From Flavobacteriales bacterium (GTDB taxonomy: Bacteria > Bacteroidota > Bacteroidia > Flavobacteriales_F > PHOS-HE28): a stretch of DNA of 64,000 bases. The notes beneath the pieces are model-generated. The model made no database searches and had not been told where the DNA came from. It saw only the letters and a program-made list of their open reading frames with translations. Position numbers and translations under genes: made by a program. Below, piece after piece: positions 1-9,302 of this stretch (within the stretch, counting starts at the first letter, position 1; every line of letters begins with the position of its first letter). The stretch spans positions 1-64,000 of the forward strand of contig JACJZJ010000004.1 in assembly GCA_020635675.1 (NCBI GenBank), in the 5' to 3' direction.

Positions 1-199
1 CGCCCCAGGTCCTTGAAGTGGCGCCTGTCTTGGAGTCAGTGACCCTCCCAGGAGCCGGGGCGACCCGGCACCGGTATGCAAACCATGCCGTATGGACCGG
101 TTCGACCGTTGGTCGGAGGTCCGGGCCGAAAAACTCATGGTTTCCAGGTATTGGTGTGGGTGGTCCGCCGCGCCTTACTTCGCACCAGATCCCCACCCC

Positions 200-2443
200 A
201 TGCAGCGCCTCCACCCCATCCTGTTCGCGATCCTGAACCTTCCAGCGCCGTTGATCCTTGCCCAGAACGCGCATTGGAACCAGTGGAAGTCGGCGTGCAA
301 TTCGAACATCGTGCTTGCGACCGATGGAACGCTCCATGACGGCATCCCCGAGGTGATGCGGGCCGACTGTGAGGTGAAGGTCGGTTTGGAGGGCGACGTA
401 CCCCGGATGGATGTCGCCCTGAAGAAGCGCCTCCAGCAGTTCAGGGATAGCATCAACGCGGAGGCATGGAAGGATGTGATCAGCAGTTTCGCGGCATCGC
501 GCGGTGTGGCTTACACCACATTGAAAGCGGACATCCTGACCGAACTGGATTCCTTGATGAACGGAAGGTCCCCAGGCTCACCGGTCCTGTTCAGTACCAA
601 GGAAGTGGCGGGAAAATGGTCGGCGAAGTCGATGACCTACCGCCTGATACTGGCCGGAAAGAACCAGGTGCAGGGAACACCTTGGTCCGACACGCTACCG
701 ATCACCACGGACATCGTTTCATTCAAGATCCCTGCTGCGGTCCAGCATCGGCTGACGCTGCGCATGGATGCGGAGCCGGCCCTCGTTCCCCTGCTCGTCC
801 AGGTGATGGACGGATTCGAGGCGACGCATGGTCCGACGCTGGCGTCCGCTCGTTCCGTCCATCGCGTAGCTGCGGATTCCCTCGCCAAATGGGAAAAGGC
901 CCTGGAGGCAGCCGCCGCCGGCCGGAACACCTGGAGGCCGCTTCTGAAAAAGATGCTCGACCGATCGACCCAGCTGGAAGATGCGCACAAGCAGGACCAG
1001 GGGATCATCGACGGATGGATGCTCGGGTGGGGATGGTACACCGCCGGCCAGCAGCGCCTGGACCCCTTCGGGCCGGACCTGCCACCCGCGGTGGACACCA
1101 GTGCCCTACCCTTCCTACGCGCACGTCTTGCGGCGATCGAAGCCACGCTCCGCAACCAGCACGAGCTCGACCGCCCCATCAGCGACTTCGATCCATGGAT
1201 CAAGGAGCGCAATGACATCCATGCCACCATCCATGCCCGGCAAAAGGCCATCGCGGAACGCCAGGATATGGTGGCCGCCCGGAATTTGCGGCGGACCAAT
1301 GCATTGATCGCGAGCCGCAATTTGAACGAGGTGGTCTTTCATGTCGCCCGCAAGGATGACGTGCACTTCCTCCGCCACCACGACGCCACGCGCAACTACG
1401 TGCCCCTGGCATCGACCCTGCGCAAGGAATACCTGGAGAATGAACAGGAGCATATCCTCGTGCACAACTACGCCGGGAAGGACGAGGACCTCGGCGTGAC
1501 CATCGCGACGGAGCCCGTCACATTGGCCCCACCCTTCGTGGCCGACCTCAATGCGGCCTTGGGCACCATGGATGAACTCCCTTCGGGCGCCATCCCCAAC
1601 TCCTTCCCATTGCCGCGGCAGGAAAAGCCGGAGGCACCGCTCGGCATCGCCGCCCGGGATGGCACGGAACTGTCCCCGAAGGAACTGTTGGCAACGTCCG
1701 ATGGCGAGATGGCCCGGCTGTTCGCGCATCCCGAGGTTGCCATCCTCAACGTGTTGCATGAAGCCGCGGACCAACTGGAACAGCAACTGGACGCCCTGCT
1801 GCCGTTGCTGGCCCAAATGGATACCATCCGCAGCATCCTGGACCTCCGCGGCAAGACCACCCGCATCGGCCGACCGGCGCTGCACACCGCAGAAGTGGCA
1901 CCCACGGCCAGGCCCAAGCCGCCCGTGCGCATCACCTACACCCTGAGCGTACCCGGCGCGAAGAAGGACGAGAAGAAGGAGGTGCTCGGTGGCACCTACA
2001 CCCGTTTCCGTTACGCCGCGGTGCAGGTGACCGCCGGACTGGCATGGTCGTTCCAACCCCTGTACCGGGTGACCGAGGAGACCGATGCCAGCAAGCTGCC
2101 CCCCGATGTGGTGAACGACCGGCTGCAATTCTTCACCGCGATCAAATGGTACCCCTGTGGCGGCGATCTGTTCGAGAAGGGCTTCAAGATCAACCGGCAC
2201 CGGTGGAGCCTGTTCGCCGGCATCAGCATCCCCAAACCGCTGGACAACCTCTACGCCGGGGCCGGCCTGGATGTGGTGCCGGGGGTGCACCTGGGGTTGG
2301 GCGCACAGTTCTACCGCTCCTTCACCTACGAGTTGCGGAACGGTGATATCCGCCGCACCGGCTGGCGCTACCAGCCCGTGGCCTTCGGCTCCATCGGCAT
2401 CGATGCCAGCCTCTTCGCAAAACTGATCAAGACCCTCTTCTGA
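200..2443 (+). CDS. Secreted or outer-membrane-associated protein of unknown function
   Basis: I do not recognise this 747-residue protein. The ATG at 200 is preferred over an in-frame ATG at 92, because it begins directly with a hydrophobic signal peptide (about residues 2-20) ending near an Ala-Gln cleavage site. The middle (about 230-550) is charged and helical-looking. The last 150 residues alternate aromatic and small residues and end in Phe, as outer-membrane beta-strand proteins often do, so an envelope location is inferred. It lies 2 nt upstream of a lipoprotein gene and is probably co-transcribed with the next two genes. Confidence 0.75.
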   Translation: MQRLHPILFAILNLPAPLILAQNAHWNQWKSACNSNIVLATDGTLHDGIPEVMRADCEVKVGLEGDVPRMDVALKKRLQQFRDSINAEAWKDVISSFAASRGVAYTTLKADILTELDSLMNGRSPGSPVLFSTKEVAGKWSAKSMTYRLILAGKNQVQGTPWSDTLPITTDIVSFKIPAAVQHRLTLRMDAEPALVPLLVQVMDGFEATHGPTLASARSVHRVAADSLAKWEKALEAAAAGRNTWRPLLKKMLDRSTQLEDAHKQDQGIIDGWMLGWGWYTAGQQRLDPFGPDLPPAVDTSALPFLRARLAAIEATLRNQHELDRPISDFDPWIKERNDIHATIHARQKAIAERQDMVAARNLRRTNALIASRNLNEVVFHVARKDDVHFLRHHDATRNYVPLASTLRKEYLENEQEHILVHNYAGKDEDLGVTIATEPVTLAPPFVADLNAALGTMDELPSGAIPNSFPLPRQEKPEAPLGIAARDGTELSPKELLATSDGEMARLFAHPEVAILNVLHEAADQLEQQLDALLPLLAQMDTIRSILDLRGKTTRIGRPALHTAEVAPTARPKPPVRITYTLSVPGAKKDEKKEVLGGTYTRFRYAAVQVTAGLAWSFQPLYRVTEETDASKLPPDVVNDRLQFFTAIKWYPCGGDLFEKGFKINRHRWSLFAGISIPKPLDNLYAGAGLDVVPGVHLGLGAQFYRSFTYELRNGDIRRTGWRYQPVAFGSIGIDASLFAKLIKTLF

Positions 2444-2445
2444 CC

Positions 2446-3105
2446 ATGCGCACCACCGACCGGACCCTCCTCGCCCTTGTCCCGCTCTTCCTCATGGCGT
2501 GCTCCATCGAGAACGCCTTCGATGGCGACCGCAGCATGACGGTGCATGCCGTGATCCGCAACAATGCCACCGGCACCGGCCTGGACAAGCCCGTCCCCGG
2601 GCTCAGCGTCCGCATCAACCGGGGCACCGCCACGGACGCCTACCTCTACGCCCTGCCCACCGACCAGGAGGGCGCCTGCACCTTCCATCTCCTGGACGAC
2701 GGCGCGTTCGTCGTCTTCGCCGAGAAAGTGGTGGACGGCGCGCGGTTCACGGGCGTGGAGGAGACCGAAGCATCCGATACCGATGTGACCCTGCGGCTGG
2801 AGCTCGACCAGCAAGGCCAGAACGGCCTGGTGGTCCGGACGGTGGACGCCCAGGGCCGACCCATCCGGGATGTGCAGGTGTGCGCCTACCTGAGCCAATA
2901 CCTGGTCAACGACACCACCTGCACCAACGCCACGTTAGACGGGGCCACCGCGGCCAACGGCGCCACCGCCCATTTCAACATCGCCGACGGGCGCTACTAC
3001 ATCCGGATCCACCAACAGGTGAACGGCGTTGCCGTGAACGCGACCGACAGCGTGGATGTGGCCACAACGGGCATCAGCGAATTGACCATGACCATCCTGC
3101 CATGA
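2446..3105 (+). CDS. Lipoprotein with carboxypeptidase-regulatory/Cna-B-like beta domains
   Basis: This 219-residue protein starts with a short signal peptide and a lipobox (LMAC, lipidated Cys near residue 19), so it is an envelope lipoprotein. Two successive beta-rich segments (about 30-120 and 125-219) look like the Ig-like carboxypeptidase regulatory or Cna-B folds common in Bacteroidota surface proteins. That fold assignment is by pattern only. The stop codon overlaps the next gene's start (ATGA), so translation of the protease downstream is probably coupled. Confidence 0.75.
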   Translation: MRTTDRTLLALVPLFLMACSIENAFDGDRSMTVHAVIRNNATGTGLDKPVPGLSVRINRGTATDAYLYALPTDQEGACTFHLLDDGAFVVFAEKVVDGARFTGVEETEASDTDVTLRLELDQQGQNGLVVRTVDAQGRPIRDVQVCAYLSQYLVNDTTCTNATLDGATAANGATAHFNIADGRYYIRIHQQVNGVAVNATDSVDVATTGISELTMTILP

Positions 3106-4025
3106 GGGCGTGCATCCCCCTCCTGCTGCCCGCGCTGCTGGCCGCCTGCTCCGGCCCCCGGCCCGCTGACGGCACCGGCGGACCGCTGCGCATCTGCTCC
3201 CAACGCTTCGATCGCGACCACGACACCCTCTTCCTCTCCATCGAACACCATGCCGTGCAGGATACGGCCCGGGTCATGGTGAAGGGCCGTGCCATCCGAT
3301 CCATGGCCATCGGCCCGGGCGATCAGCACTCCATCTTCCTGGTGGGCCTGAACGGCACCGAATGGAACAGCCGGTTCCTCACCGTGCAGTTCCTGGACGG
3401 CGACAGCGTGACCCAGCGCAGGGTCAGGGAAACGGCCGGGAAGTGGGAGCAGGTCTGCGGCATCCGCTTCAAGTTCGATCAGGCCTCCCCCCTGCCGGAC
3501 ATCCGGATCTCCTTCAAGGAACAGGGATCGTGGTCCTACGTCGGGAAGGATTCCCGCAAGCACTGCCCGAGCATGAACCTGGGCTGGCTGCGGCCGGGCA
3601 CCGACCAGGCCGAGTACGATCGCGTGGTGCTGCATGAATTCGGCCATGCCATGGGTTTCATACACGAACACCAATCGCCCAACGCCCAACATGCCGTGCA
3701 CTGGAACAGAAAGGCCGTGGTGCGCTACTACAGGGACACCCTCGGCTGGCCGGAGCAGGACATCGAGGACTTCGTGTTCCGCCGGTACCGGAAGGCGGAG
3801 ACCAACGTGCTGTCCGAGTTCGACCCGCTGTCCATCATGATCTACGCCATCAGCCCGTACCACACCACGGACGGCTACGGCGTGGCTTGGAACACGAAGC
3901 TCTCGGCGGATGACATCACCCTTGCCCGCGCGCTCTATCCGATGCCACGGCCGGATCCCGCCCTCGAGGACGCGGCCGCCATTTCTGCGACCGGCAGCGC
4001 GCCCCTCGCCCAGAATATTCGGTGA
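3102..4025 (+). CDS. Astacin/matrixin-like zinc metalloprotease lipoprotein
   Basis: This 307-residue protein has a lipobox signal (LLAAC, Cys near residue 16). It carries the metzincin zinc site HEFGHAMGFIH, with His178, His182 and His188 as ligands and Glu179 as the catalytic base. A Met-turn follows (SIMIY, Met246). Glu-His-Gln after the zinc site resembles astacins (M12A), so it is a predicted envelope-anchored endopeptidase; the substrate is unknown. The ATG overlaps the stop of the upstream lipoprotein gene, making a three-gene operon likely. Confidence 0.88.
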   Translation: MRACIPLLLPALLAACSGPRPADGTGGPLRICSQRFDRDHDTLFLSIEHHAVQDTARVMVKGRAIRSMAIGPGDQHSIFLVGLNGTEWNSRFLTVQFLDGDSVTQRRVRETAGKWEQVCGIRFKFDQASPLPDIRISFKEQGSWSYVGKDSRKHCPSMNLGWLRPGTDQAEYDRVVLHEFGHAMGFIHEHQSPNAQHAVHWNRKAVVRYYRDTLGWPEQDIEDFVFRRYRKAETNVLSEFDPLSIMIYAISPYHTTDGYGVAWNTKLSADDITLARALYPMPRPDPALEDAAAISATGSAPLAQNIR

Positions 4026-4206
4026 TCGGTAGGGCGGCGCATGCGGGCATGGGCGTTCGGGACGCCTGTTTCATGCTGCCGGAGCACTGCCGGCAGTTCG
4101 GAGCGCCGATCCGTCCGGTTTGCTTGCACAGTAACGGCACGACGGATACGCCGATAAGGTCCTGATGGCCATGGACCTGTTACCAAGGTCTGTTCGAGGC
4201 GCGTGA

Positions 4207-4290
4207 TCACACCCCCGTAAAGAACTTCTTCGCCACCTGTCCATACTGCACGATGCTCATCCGGTCCAGGTCCTTCATGTATCGATGGAT
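4207..4290 (-). pseudogene. In-frame tail beyond the hsdM amber stop
   Basis: Directly after the hsdM TAG (4291-4293), the same frame stays open for 27 codons to a TGA at 4207-4209. The peptide, with IHRYMKDLDRMSIVQYG and a lysine/phenylalanine end, reads like real protein. This suggests either that hsdM lost its last residues through one nonsense change or that the base is a sequencing error. The open stretch is short enough to arise by chance, so this is tentative. Confidence 0.35.
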
Positions 4291-5769
4291 CTATTCCTTG
4301 TTCAGATCCCCCGCGATCGCGCGGAACTGCTCCAGCGCCGCCTCAAGGTCCTCCACGATCTCGGCGGCCAGAATGCCCGGCTCGGGAAGGTTGGCGCTGT
4401 CCTCCAGGCTGTCATCCCTTAGCCAGAAGATGTCCAGGCTGGCCTTGTCCCGGGCCATGATCTCGTCGTAGGTGTACTTCCTCCAGCGGCCGTCGGGTTT
4501 CTTCTCGCTCCAGGTGGCCTTGCGCTTGTGGCGATCCTCCGGGTGGTAGCAGGCGATGAAGTCCTTCAGGTCGTCGTACTTCAGCGGGTCGGTCTTCAGG
4601 GTGTGCTTGATGTTGGTGCGGTAGTCGTAGAACCACACCTCCTTCGTGTGCGGGTGCTTGCTGGCGGCCTTGTTCTCGAAGAAGAGCACGTTGGCCTTCA
4701 CGCCCTGGGCGTAGAAAATGCCCGTGGGCAGGCGCAGGATGGTGTGCAGCTCGGTGCTCTTCAGCAGTTGCCGGCGCACCGTCTCCCCCGCCCCGCCCTC
4801 GAACAGTACGTTGTCCGGCAGCACCACGGCGGCCGTGCCGCCGATCTTCAGCATACTGCGGATGTGCTGCACGAAGTTCAGCTGCTTGTTGCTGGTGGTG
4901 GCCCAGAAGTCCTGGCGGTTATAGGTCAGGCTCTCGCGCACCTCCTCCCCGTCCGCATTCGTCACGGTGATGCTGCTCTTCTTGCCGAAGGGCGGATTGG
5001 TCAGCACGTAGTCATAAGTATCACTCGGGGCGGCACGCAGGCTGTCGTCGCGGTGGATGGGGCTGTCGTGGTCCATGTCCCCCACGTTGTGCAGGAACAG
5101 GTTCATCAGGCACAGGCGGGCGGTGCTGGCCACGATCTCCCAGCCGTGGAAGGTCGCGTACTTCAGGAACTTCAGCTGCTCCTTGTTCAGCTTGTGGTGG
5201 GTGGTGAGAAAGTCGCTCGCGGCCAGGAAGAAGCCGCCGGTGCCGCAGGCCGGATCGGCGATGGTCTTCAGGGGCTCCGGCCGCACGCACTCCACCATGG
5301 CCTGGATCAGCGCGCGGGGGGTGAAGTACTGGCCCGCACCGCTCTTGGTGTCCTCGGCGTTCTTCTGGAGCAGGCCCTCGTAGATGTCCCCCTTCACATC
5401 GGCGCCCAGCAGCACCCAGCTCTCACCGTCGATCAGCTGGATCAGCTTGTGCAACTTGGCCGGGTCGCTGATCTTGTTCTGGCTCTTCACGAAGATCTGC
5501 CCCAGCATACCGGGCCGGCGGCCCAGCGCATCCAGCAGCTTCACGTAGTGGCTCTCCAGCTCGGCGCCGCTCTTGCCGCGCAGGCTCTCCCAGTTGAACT
5601 GCTCGGGGATGTGCGTATCTCGGAAGTAGGGCTTCCGGCTGTACTCATCGGCCATCTTCAGGAACAGCAGATAGGTCAGCTGCTCCAGGTAGTCGCCGTA
5701 GCCCACGCCGTCATCCCGCAGCGTGTGGCAGAAGTTCCAGACCTTGTTGACGATGGTGGCGGAGGTCAT
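4291..5769 (-). CDS. hsdM: Type I restriction-modification DNA methyltransferase subunit HsdM
   Basis: This 492-residue N6-adenine methyltransferase has an N-terminal helical HsdM domain (about 5-135), the SAM-binding motif DPACGTGGF (172-180) and the catalytic NPPF (258-261). With HsdS it methylates host sites; with HsdR it forms the restriction complex. It is separated from hsdR/hsdS by about 9 kb and by the opposite-strand helicase/dprA pair, which is unusual because hsdM normally adjoins hsdS. A second copy of its first 15 codons survives at 9233-9276. An in-frame TAG may shorten the C-terminus by 27 residues. Confidence 0.95.
   Translation of the reverse strand: MTSATIVNKVWNFCHTLRDDGVGYGDYLEQLTYLLFLKMADEYSRKPYFRDTHIPEQFNWESLRGKSGAELESHYVKLLDALGRRPGMLGQIFVKSQNKISDPAKLHKLIQLIDGESWVLLGADVKGDIYEGLLQKNAEDTKSGAGQYFTPRALIQAMVECVRPEPLKTIADPACGTGGFFLAASDFLTTHHKLNKEQLKFLKYATFHGWEIVASTARLCLMNLFLHNVGDMDHDSPIHRDDSLRAAPSDTYDYVLTNPPFGKKSSITVTNADGEEVRESLTYNRQDFWATTSNKQLNFVQHIRSMLKIGGTAAVVLPDNVLFEGGAGETVRRQLLKSTELHTILRLPTGIFYAQGVKANVLFFENKAASKHPHTKEVWFYDYRTNIKHTLKTDPLKYDDLKDFIACYHPEDRHKRKATWSEKKPDGRWRKYTYDEIMARDKASLDIFWLRDDSLEDSANLPEPGILAAEIVEDLEAALEQFRAIAGDLNKE
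5726..5769 (-). repeat. hsdM: Direct repeat, left copy: hsdM 5' end
   Basis: These 44 bp are the start codon and first codons of intact hsdM. They match 9233-9276 at 40 of 44 positions in the same orientation. The two copies bracket the helicase-PRTase/dprA gene pair. Confidence 0.85.
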
Positions 5770-5834
5770 TCTTCAGGTTATTGTATTGCAAGATCTGCAC
5801 TGTCCGAGATCCCTCATCAAAATATCTTGGCCGA

Positions 5835-7928
5835 ATGCCCGGGATCGAGTCGAACGCGCTTCAGTTACTCCGGAAGGCCGTAGGTGACCCCGGGGCTGAT
5901 TTTCGGGGTGGGCAGTTGGAAGCGATCCTTGCCCTCGTTCGGGACCGAAAGCGACTGTTGATCGTCGAACGGACCGGCTGGGGCAAGAGCGCGGTCTATT
6001 TCATCGGAGCGAAACTCTTGCGACTGAAGGGGGCGGGGCCCACGCTGATCATCAGTCCGCTCCTATCGTTGATGCGGAATCAACTGCTTGCCGCGGAGAG
6101 GATGGGGGTACAGGCCGTCACCATCAACAGTTCCAATGCCCATGAACACGGAACTGTGATCAACGATGTGCTCAACGATGATGTCGATGCCATCCTGATC
6201 AGTCCGGAACGATTGGCCAACCAAAGGTTCATAGACCAGGTCCTTCTTCCGATCGCCTCCCGGATAGGCATGTTGGTGGTCGATGAGGCCCATTGCATCA
6301 GCGACTGGGGACATGATTTCCGGCCAGACTACCGAAGGATCATCTCAATCCTCAGGCGTCTGCCGACCACCATGCCGGTAGCGTGCACGACGGCCACGGC
6401 TAATGACCGGGTCATCAGGGACCTGCAGGCCCAGGTCGGTGATGTGGAGATCCAAAGGGGGTCACTGGTCCGCACGAGTTTGCGCCTGGATGCCCTGCGG
6501 CTACCAGATCAGTCCGAAAGATTAGCCTGGCTGGCGCACTACATCCCCAAGCTTCCGGCTTCAGGCATCATCTATGCGCTGACCACCCGGGATGCGGACA
6601 AAGTGGCGGAGTGGTTGCGACACAAGGGTATTTCCGCCGAGGCATACCATGCAGGCATTTCGTACGGTGAATCCCGCGACGGTGATCGTCGTGTGGAATT
6701 GGAAAATGCTTTGCTCGACGGCAGCTTGAAGGTCCTGGTCGCCACTTCCGCATTGGGCATGGGGTTCGACAAACCGGACCTTGGGTTCGTGATCCATTTC
6801 CAAGCCCCTGCCTCCATCGTGGCCTACTATCAACAGGTGGGACGCGCGGGGCGAGCGATCGACAAGGCGTATGGGATCCTCCTCGCCGGTACAGAGGATG
6901 AGGAGATCCATACCTACTTTCAGACCAGCGCCTTCCCCACCCCGGACAACGTTGCGGCCGTATTGGAGCAGATCGAAGGTGCTGACGGTATTGCGCATTG
7001 GCAGTTGGAACAGAATCTCAACCTGCGTACCGGCCAGATCACGAAGACCCTGAAGTTCCTCTCAATGGTGGAACCCGCGCCGATCATTCAGGATGGCTTG
7101 GATTGGAAACGGACTGCGGTGCCTTTCGCTCTTGATACGGAACGCATTGAAAGGCTCACTGAAATGCGGCGCGCTGAATGGGCGCAGGTGCAGGAATACC
7201 TGACCACCGATGGTTGTTTGATGAACGCCCTGCAGCACGCATTGGACGACCAGGTGGATGGCCCCTGCGGCTGTTGTGCCAACTGCATGGGCAAACATTT
7301 CCCGGACCATCTACCGGCCCCGAGTACCGCTGAGGCCGCGGAATTCCTGAAACAGGCCGTATTCGACCTAACCTGTCCCGTACGTGTACCGCCAGGAACA
7401 CTCACGGACCTGGTTGAAGGAGGCAAGATCCTCCCGCAATTCAGGGCGGAGAAAGGACGAATACTCAGCCGCTGGGGTCATGCAGGATATGGTGCCCTGG
7501 TCCGGGACCAGAAGCATGCAGGTCACCTCGAGGAAGACCTCGTCCAAGCGCTCGCTGATATGATCACTGAACGTTGGAAACCCGACCCGGCCCCCGCGTG
7601 GGTCACCGCGGTACCCTCCCTGAACCATCCAGAACTGGTTCCGGAGCTTGCCCGGCGGCTGGCGAAGCTTTTGGACCTGCCCTATCGCGATGTGATCGTC
7701 AAGGTGGAACACAATCAGCCCCAGAAGTTGATGCAGAACCGCTTTCACCAATGCACCAATCTGGAGCACGCATTCCGGATCGACGCGCCCTTGTTGGAAG
7801 GTCCCGTGCTGCTGGTGGACGATGTGGTCGATTCCGGCTGGACCTTTGCCTTGCTCGCGGCGCGGCTCCGTGAGGCCGGAAGTAATATGGTCTATCCCGT
7901 GGCACTCGCCAGCACCGCACATACCTGA
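5835..7928 (+). CDS. RecQ-like DNA helicase fused to a C-terminal phosphoribosyltransferase domain
   Basis: This 697-residue protein has a superfamily 2 helicase core: Walker A TGWGKS (47-52), box VVDEAHCISDWGHDFRPDY (148-166, RecQ signature) and motif VI QVGRAGR (334-340). A Cys cluster near 477-502 resembles the RecQ zinc site. The C-terminal third is a ComF-type phosphoribosyltransferase with the PRPP-binding motif VLLVDDVVDSG (658-668). The ATG at 5835 is chosen because homology starts there; an ATG at 5781 would also keep the frame. It is divergent from hsdM and 3 nt upstream of the dprA-like gene. A DNA-unwinding role is predicted; the PRTase substrate is unknown. Probable defence or toxin-antitoxin-like pair. 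Confidence 0.88.
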   Translation: MPGIESNALQLLRKAVGDPGADFRGGQLEAILALVRDRKRLLIVERTGWGKSAVYFIGAKLLRLKGAGPTLIISPLLSLMRNQLLAAERMGVQAVTINSSNAHEHGTVINDVLNDDVDAILISPERLANQRFIDQVLLPIASRIGMLVVDEAHCISDWGHDFRPDYRRIISILRRLPTTMPVACTTATANDRVIRDLQAQVGDVEIQRGSLVRTSLRLDALRLPDQSERLAWLAHYIPKLPASGIIYALTTRDADKVAEWLRHKGISAEAYHAGISYGESRDGDRRVELENALLDGSLKVLVATSALGMGFDKPDLGFVIHFQAPASIVAYYQQVGRAGRAIDKAYGILLAGTEDEEIHTYFQTSAFPTPDNVAAVLEQIEGADGIAHWQLEQNLNLRTGQITKTLKFLSMVEPAPIIQDGLDWKRTAVPFALDTERIERLTEMRRAEWAQVQEYLTTDGCLMNALQHALDDQVDGPCGCCANCMGKHFPDHLPAPSTAEAAEFLKQAVFDLTCPVRVPPGTLTDLVEGGKILPQFRAEKGRILSRWGHAGYGALVRDQKHAGHLEEDLVQALADMITERWKPDPAPAWVTAVPSLNHPELVPELARRLAKLLDLPYRDVIVKVEHNQPQKLMQNRFHQCTNLEHAFRIDAPLLEGPVLLVDDVVDSGWTFALLAARLREAGSNMVYPVALASTAHT

Positions 7929-7931
7929 TCC

Positions 7932-9170
7932 ATGCAGCTGCACCCCGATGATCAAGTGATCGTAATGCTCACGGCACATCTACCGGGTGGCGGTCAGGCG
8001 CAACCGCTCGCGGCGGGAGAATGGAGCAGGCTATCCGACTGGCTGACCGCAAAGGCACTCCATCCGGGTGACCTGCTGGTGGGCGACCCGGCATCCCGGC
8101 TCGCGTCGTTCCAGGACAGATCGATCACCGTGGATCGTATACAGATCTTGCTGGACCGTGGTTTCCAGACCAGCCTGTTGCTTGATAAATGGCACCGTGC
8201 CGGCATCTGGATGCTGACGCGCGCTTCACCCGGGTACCCGGCGCGCCTGGTGGAAAAGCTCGCCGGGCAGGCCCCTCCCCTATTCTATGGTGCGGGCGAC
8301 CGGAAGAAGTTGGACACAAAGGCACTGGCCGTGGTCGGCTCCCGCAACGCGGGTCCTGAGGATCTTCAATACGCTCGGCTCCTGGGCCATGCCGCCGCAG
8401 CCCAGGGTTGGTCAGTCGTGTCGGGTGGCGCACGCGGTGTGGACGAGGCTTCCATGCGCGGGGCCATCGAGGCCAGGGGAACCGTGATCGGTGTGGTATC
8501 GGACAGTCTGTTGAAGACCGCCACCAGCAGCAAATACAGGGATGCCATCCAGCGCAGTGACATCGTCCTGCTTTCGTCGTTCCATCCGGAGGCCGGGTTC
8601 CGCGGGGCCAATGCCATGGCCCGCAACAAATACGTATACTGCCTCAGCCGGGCCGCCGTAGTAGTCTGCACGGACAGGAACAAGGGGGGCACCTGGGCGG
8701 GCGCCACGGAGGATCTGCGCAAGAAATGGGTGCGGGTATGGGTCAGGCATCATCCGGACAGCAGTTCCGGGAACAGGGCGTTGCTGGAACATGGGGCCTT
8801 GGCCCTGCCGAATGCAGATCCGCATCTGCTCCAAATGGAGGACCTCGAGCAAGATTCGCTTGACCCACGCGAACTCTTTCAGAAGCATCCCAACGAGGTC
8901 CATGAACCTCTGCCGCCATTGATCACCACAGGAATGTCGGAACCCGAAGCACCCAGTGGCCCGATCTTGCGCTCGCCCCAGCATGATGAGGAGATCGTTC
9001 TCGAGGCGCTGGCGACACCAATGACGCTTGGGGCACTGGCCAAGCATTTGGAAATGGCGGAAGATCGCATCGCGCAAATTCTCGAACACCTCGTGCAGCT
9101 GCACAAAGTGGAGCCACCGATCGGACGCAGAAAGAGCTACAAACGCGCTGAACCGGACCTGTTCAGTTAG
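7932..9170 (+). CDS. DprA/Smf-like single-stranded-DNA-binding Rossmann protein
   Basis: This 412-residue protein contains the DprA Rossmann fold: VVGSRNAG (134-141), a GG.RGVDE segment (165-172) and a following TVIGVV strand. It ends in a winged-helix region (about 350-412) like canonical DprA. Classical DprA loads RecA on transforming ssDNA. Here the partner is a RecQ-PRTase fusion 3 nt upstream, with no competence genes nearby, so a defence role is more likely than transformation. DprA-like proteins act as the antitoxin partner in ShosTA-type systems (family knowledge). It ends directly against the hsdM relic. Confidence 0.85.
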   Translation: MQLHPDDQVIVMLTAHLPGGGQAQPLAAGEWSRLSDWLTAKALHPGDLLVGDPASRLASFQDRSITVDRIQILLDRGFQTSLLLDKWHRAGIWMLTRASPGYPARLVEKLAGQAPPLFYGAGDRKKLDTKALAVVGSRNAGPEDLQYARLLGHAAAAQGWSVVSGGARGVDEASMRGAIEARGTVIGVVSDSLLKTATSSKYRDAIQRSDIVLLSSFHPEAGFRGANAMARNKYVYCLSRAAVVVCTDRNKGGTWAGATEDLRKKWVRVWVRHHPDSSSGNRALLEHGALALPNADPHLLQMEDLEQDSLDPRELFQKHPNEVHEPLPPLITTGMSEPEAPSGPILRSPQHDEEIVLEALATPMTLGALAKHLEMAEDRIAQILEHLVQLHKVEPPIGRRKSYKRAEPDLFS

Positions 9171-9177
9171 CATCACA

Positions 9178-9276
9178 CCCCATCATCCCGTAGGTCGCAG
9201 ACGCGCCATCACACTTTGGCGACGGCCCGGCATGGCAGAAGTTCCAGACTTTTTTGACGATGGCGGCGCAGGTCAT
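9178..9276 (-). pseudogene. hsdM: Relic of the 5' end of hsdM
   Basis: Read on the minus strand from 9276, the first 15 codons give MTCAAIVKKVWNFCH, against MTSATIVNKVWNFCH in intact hsdM. A roughly 33-nt insertion and a small gap follow. A decayed match to the next codons (Arg-Asp-Asp-Gly-Val) runs up to the dprA stop at 9170. The rest of the gene is missing. The relic sits where hsdM would be expected, at the 3' end of the minus-strand operon. Confidence 0.75.
9233..9276 (-). repeat. Direct repeat, right copy: hsdM 5' end
   Basis: This is the partner of 5726-5769, with 4 mismatches in 44 bp. Together the two copies frame about 3.5 kb carrying the RecQ-PRTase and DprA-like genes. Confidence 0.85.
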
Positions 9277-9302
9277 GGTCGCCTGGTCGCTAGCAAGAAC
9301 GT

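Noticed and set aside
4076..4096. Hairpin CTGCCGG/CCGGCAG after the metalloprotease gene
   Set aside because: Stem of only 7 bp with no T-tract; not enough to call a terminator.
4528..5883. 451-codon plus-strand ORF opposite hsdM
   Set aside because: Antisense frame to a complete HsdM; biased composition only.
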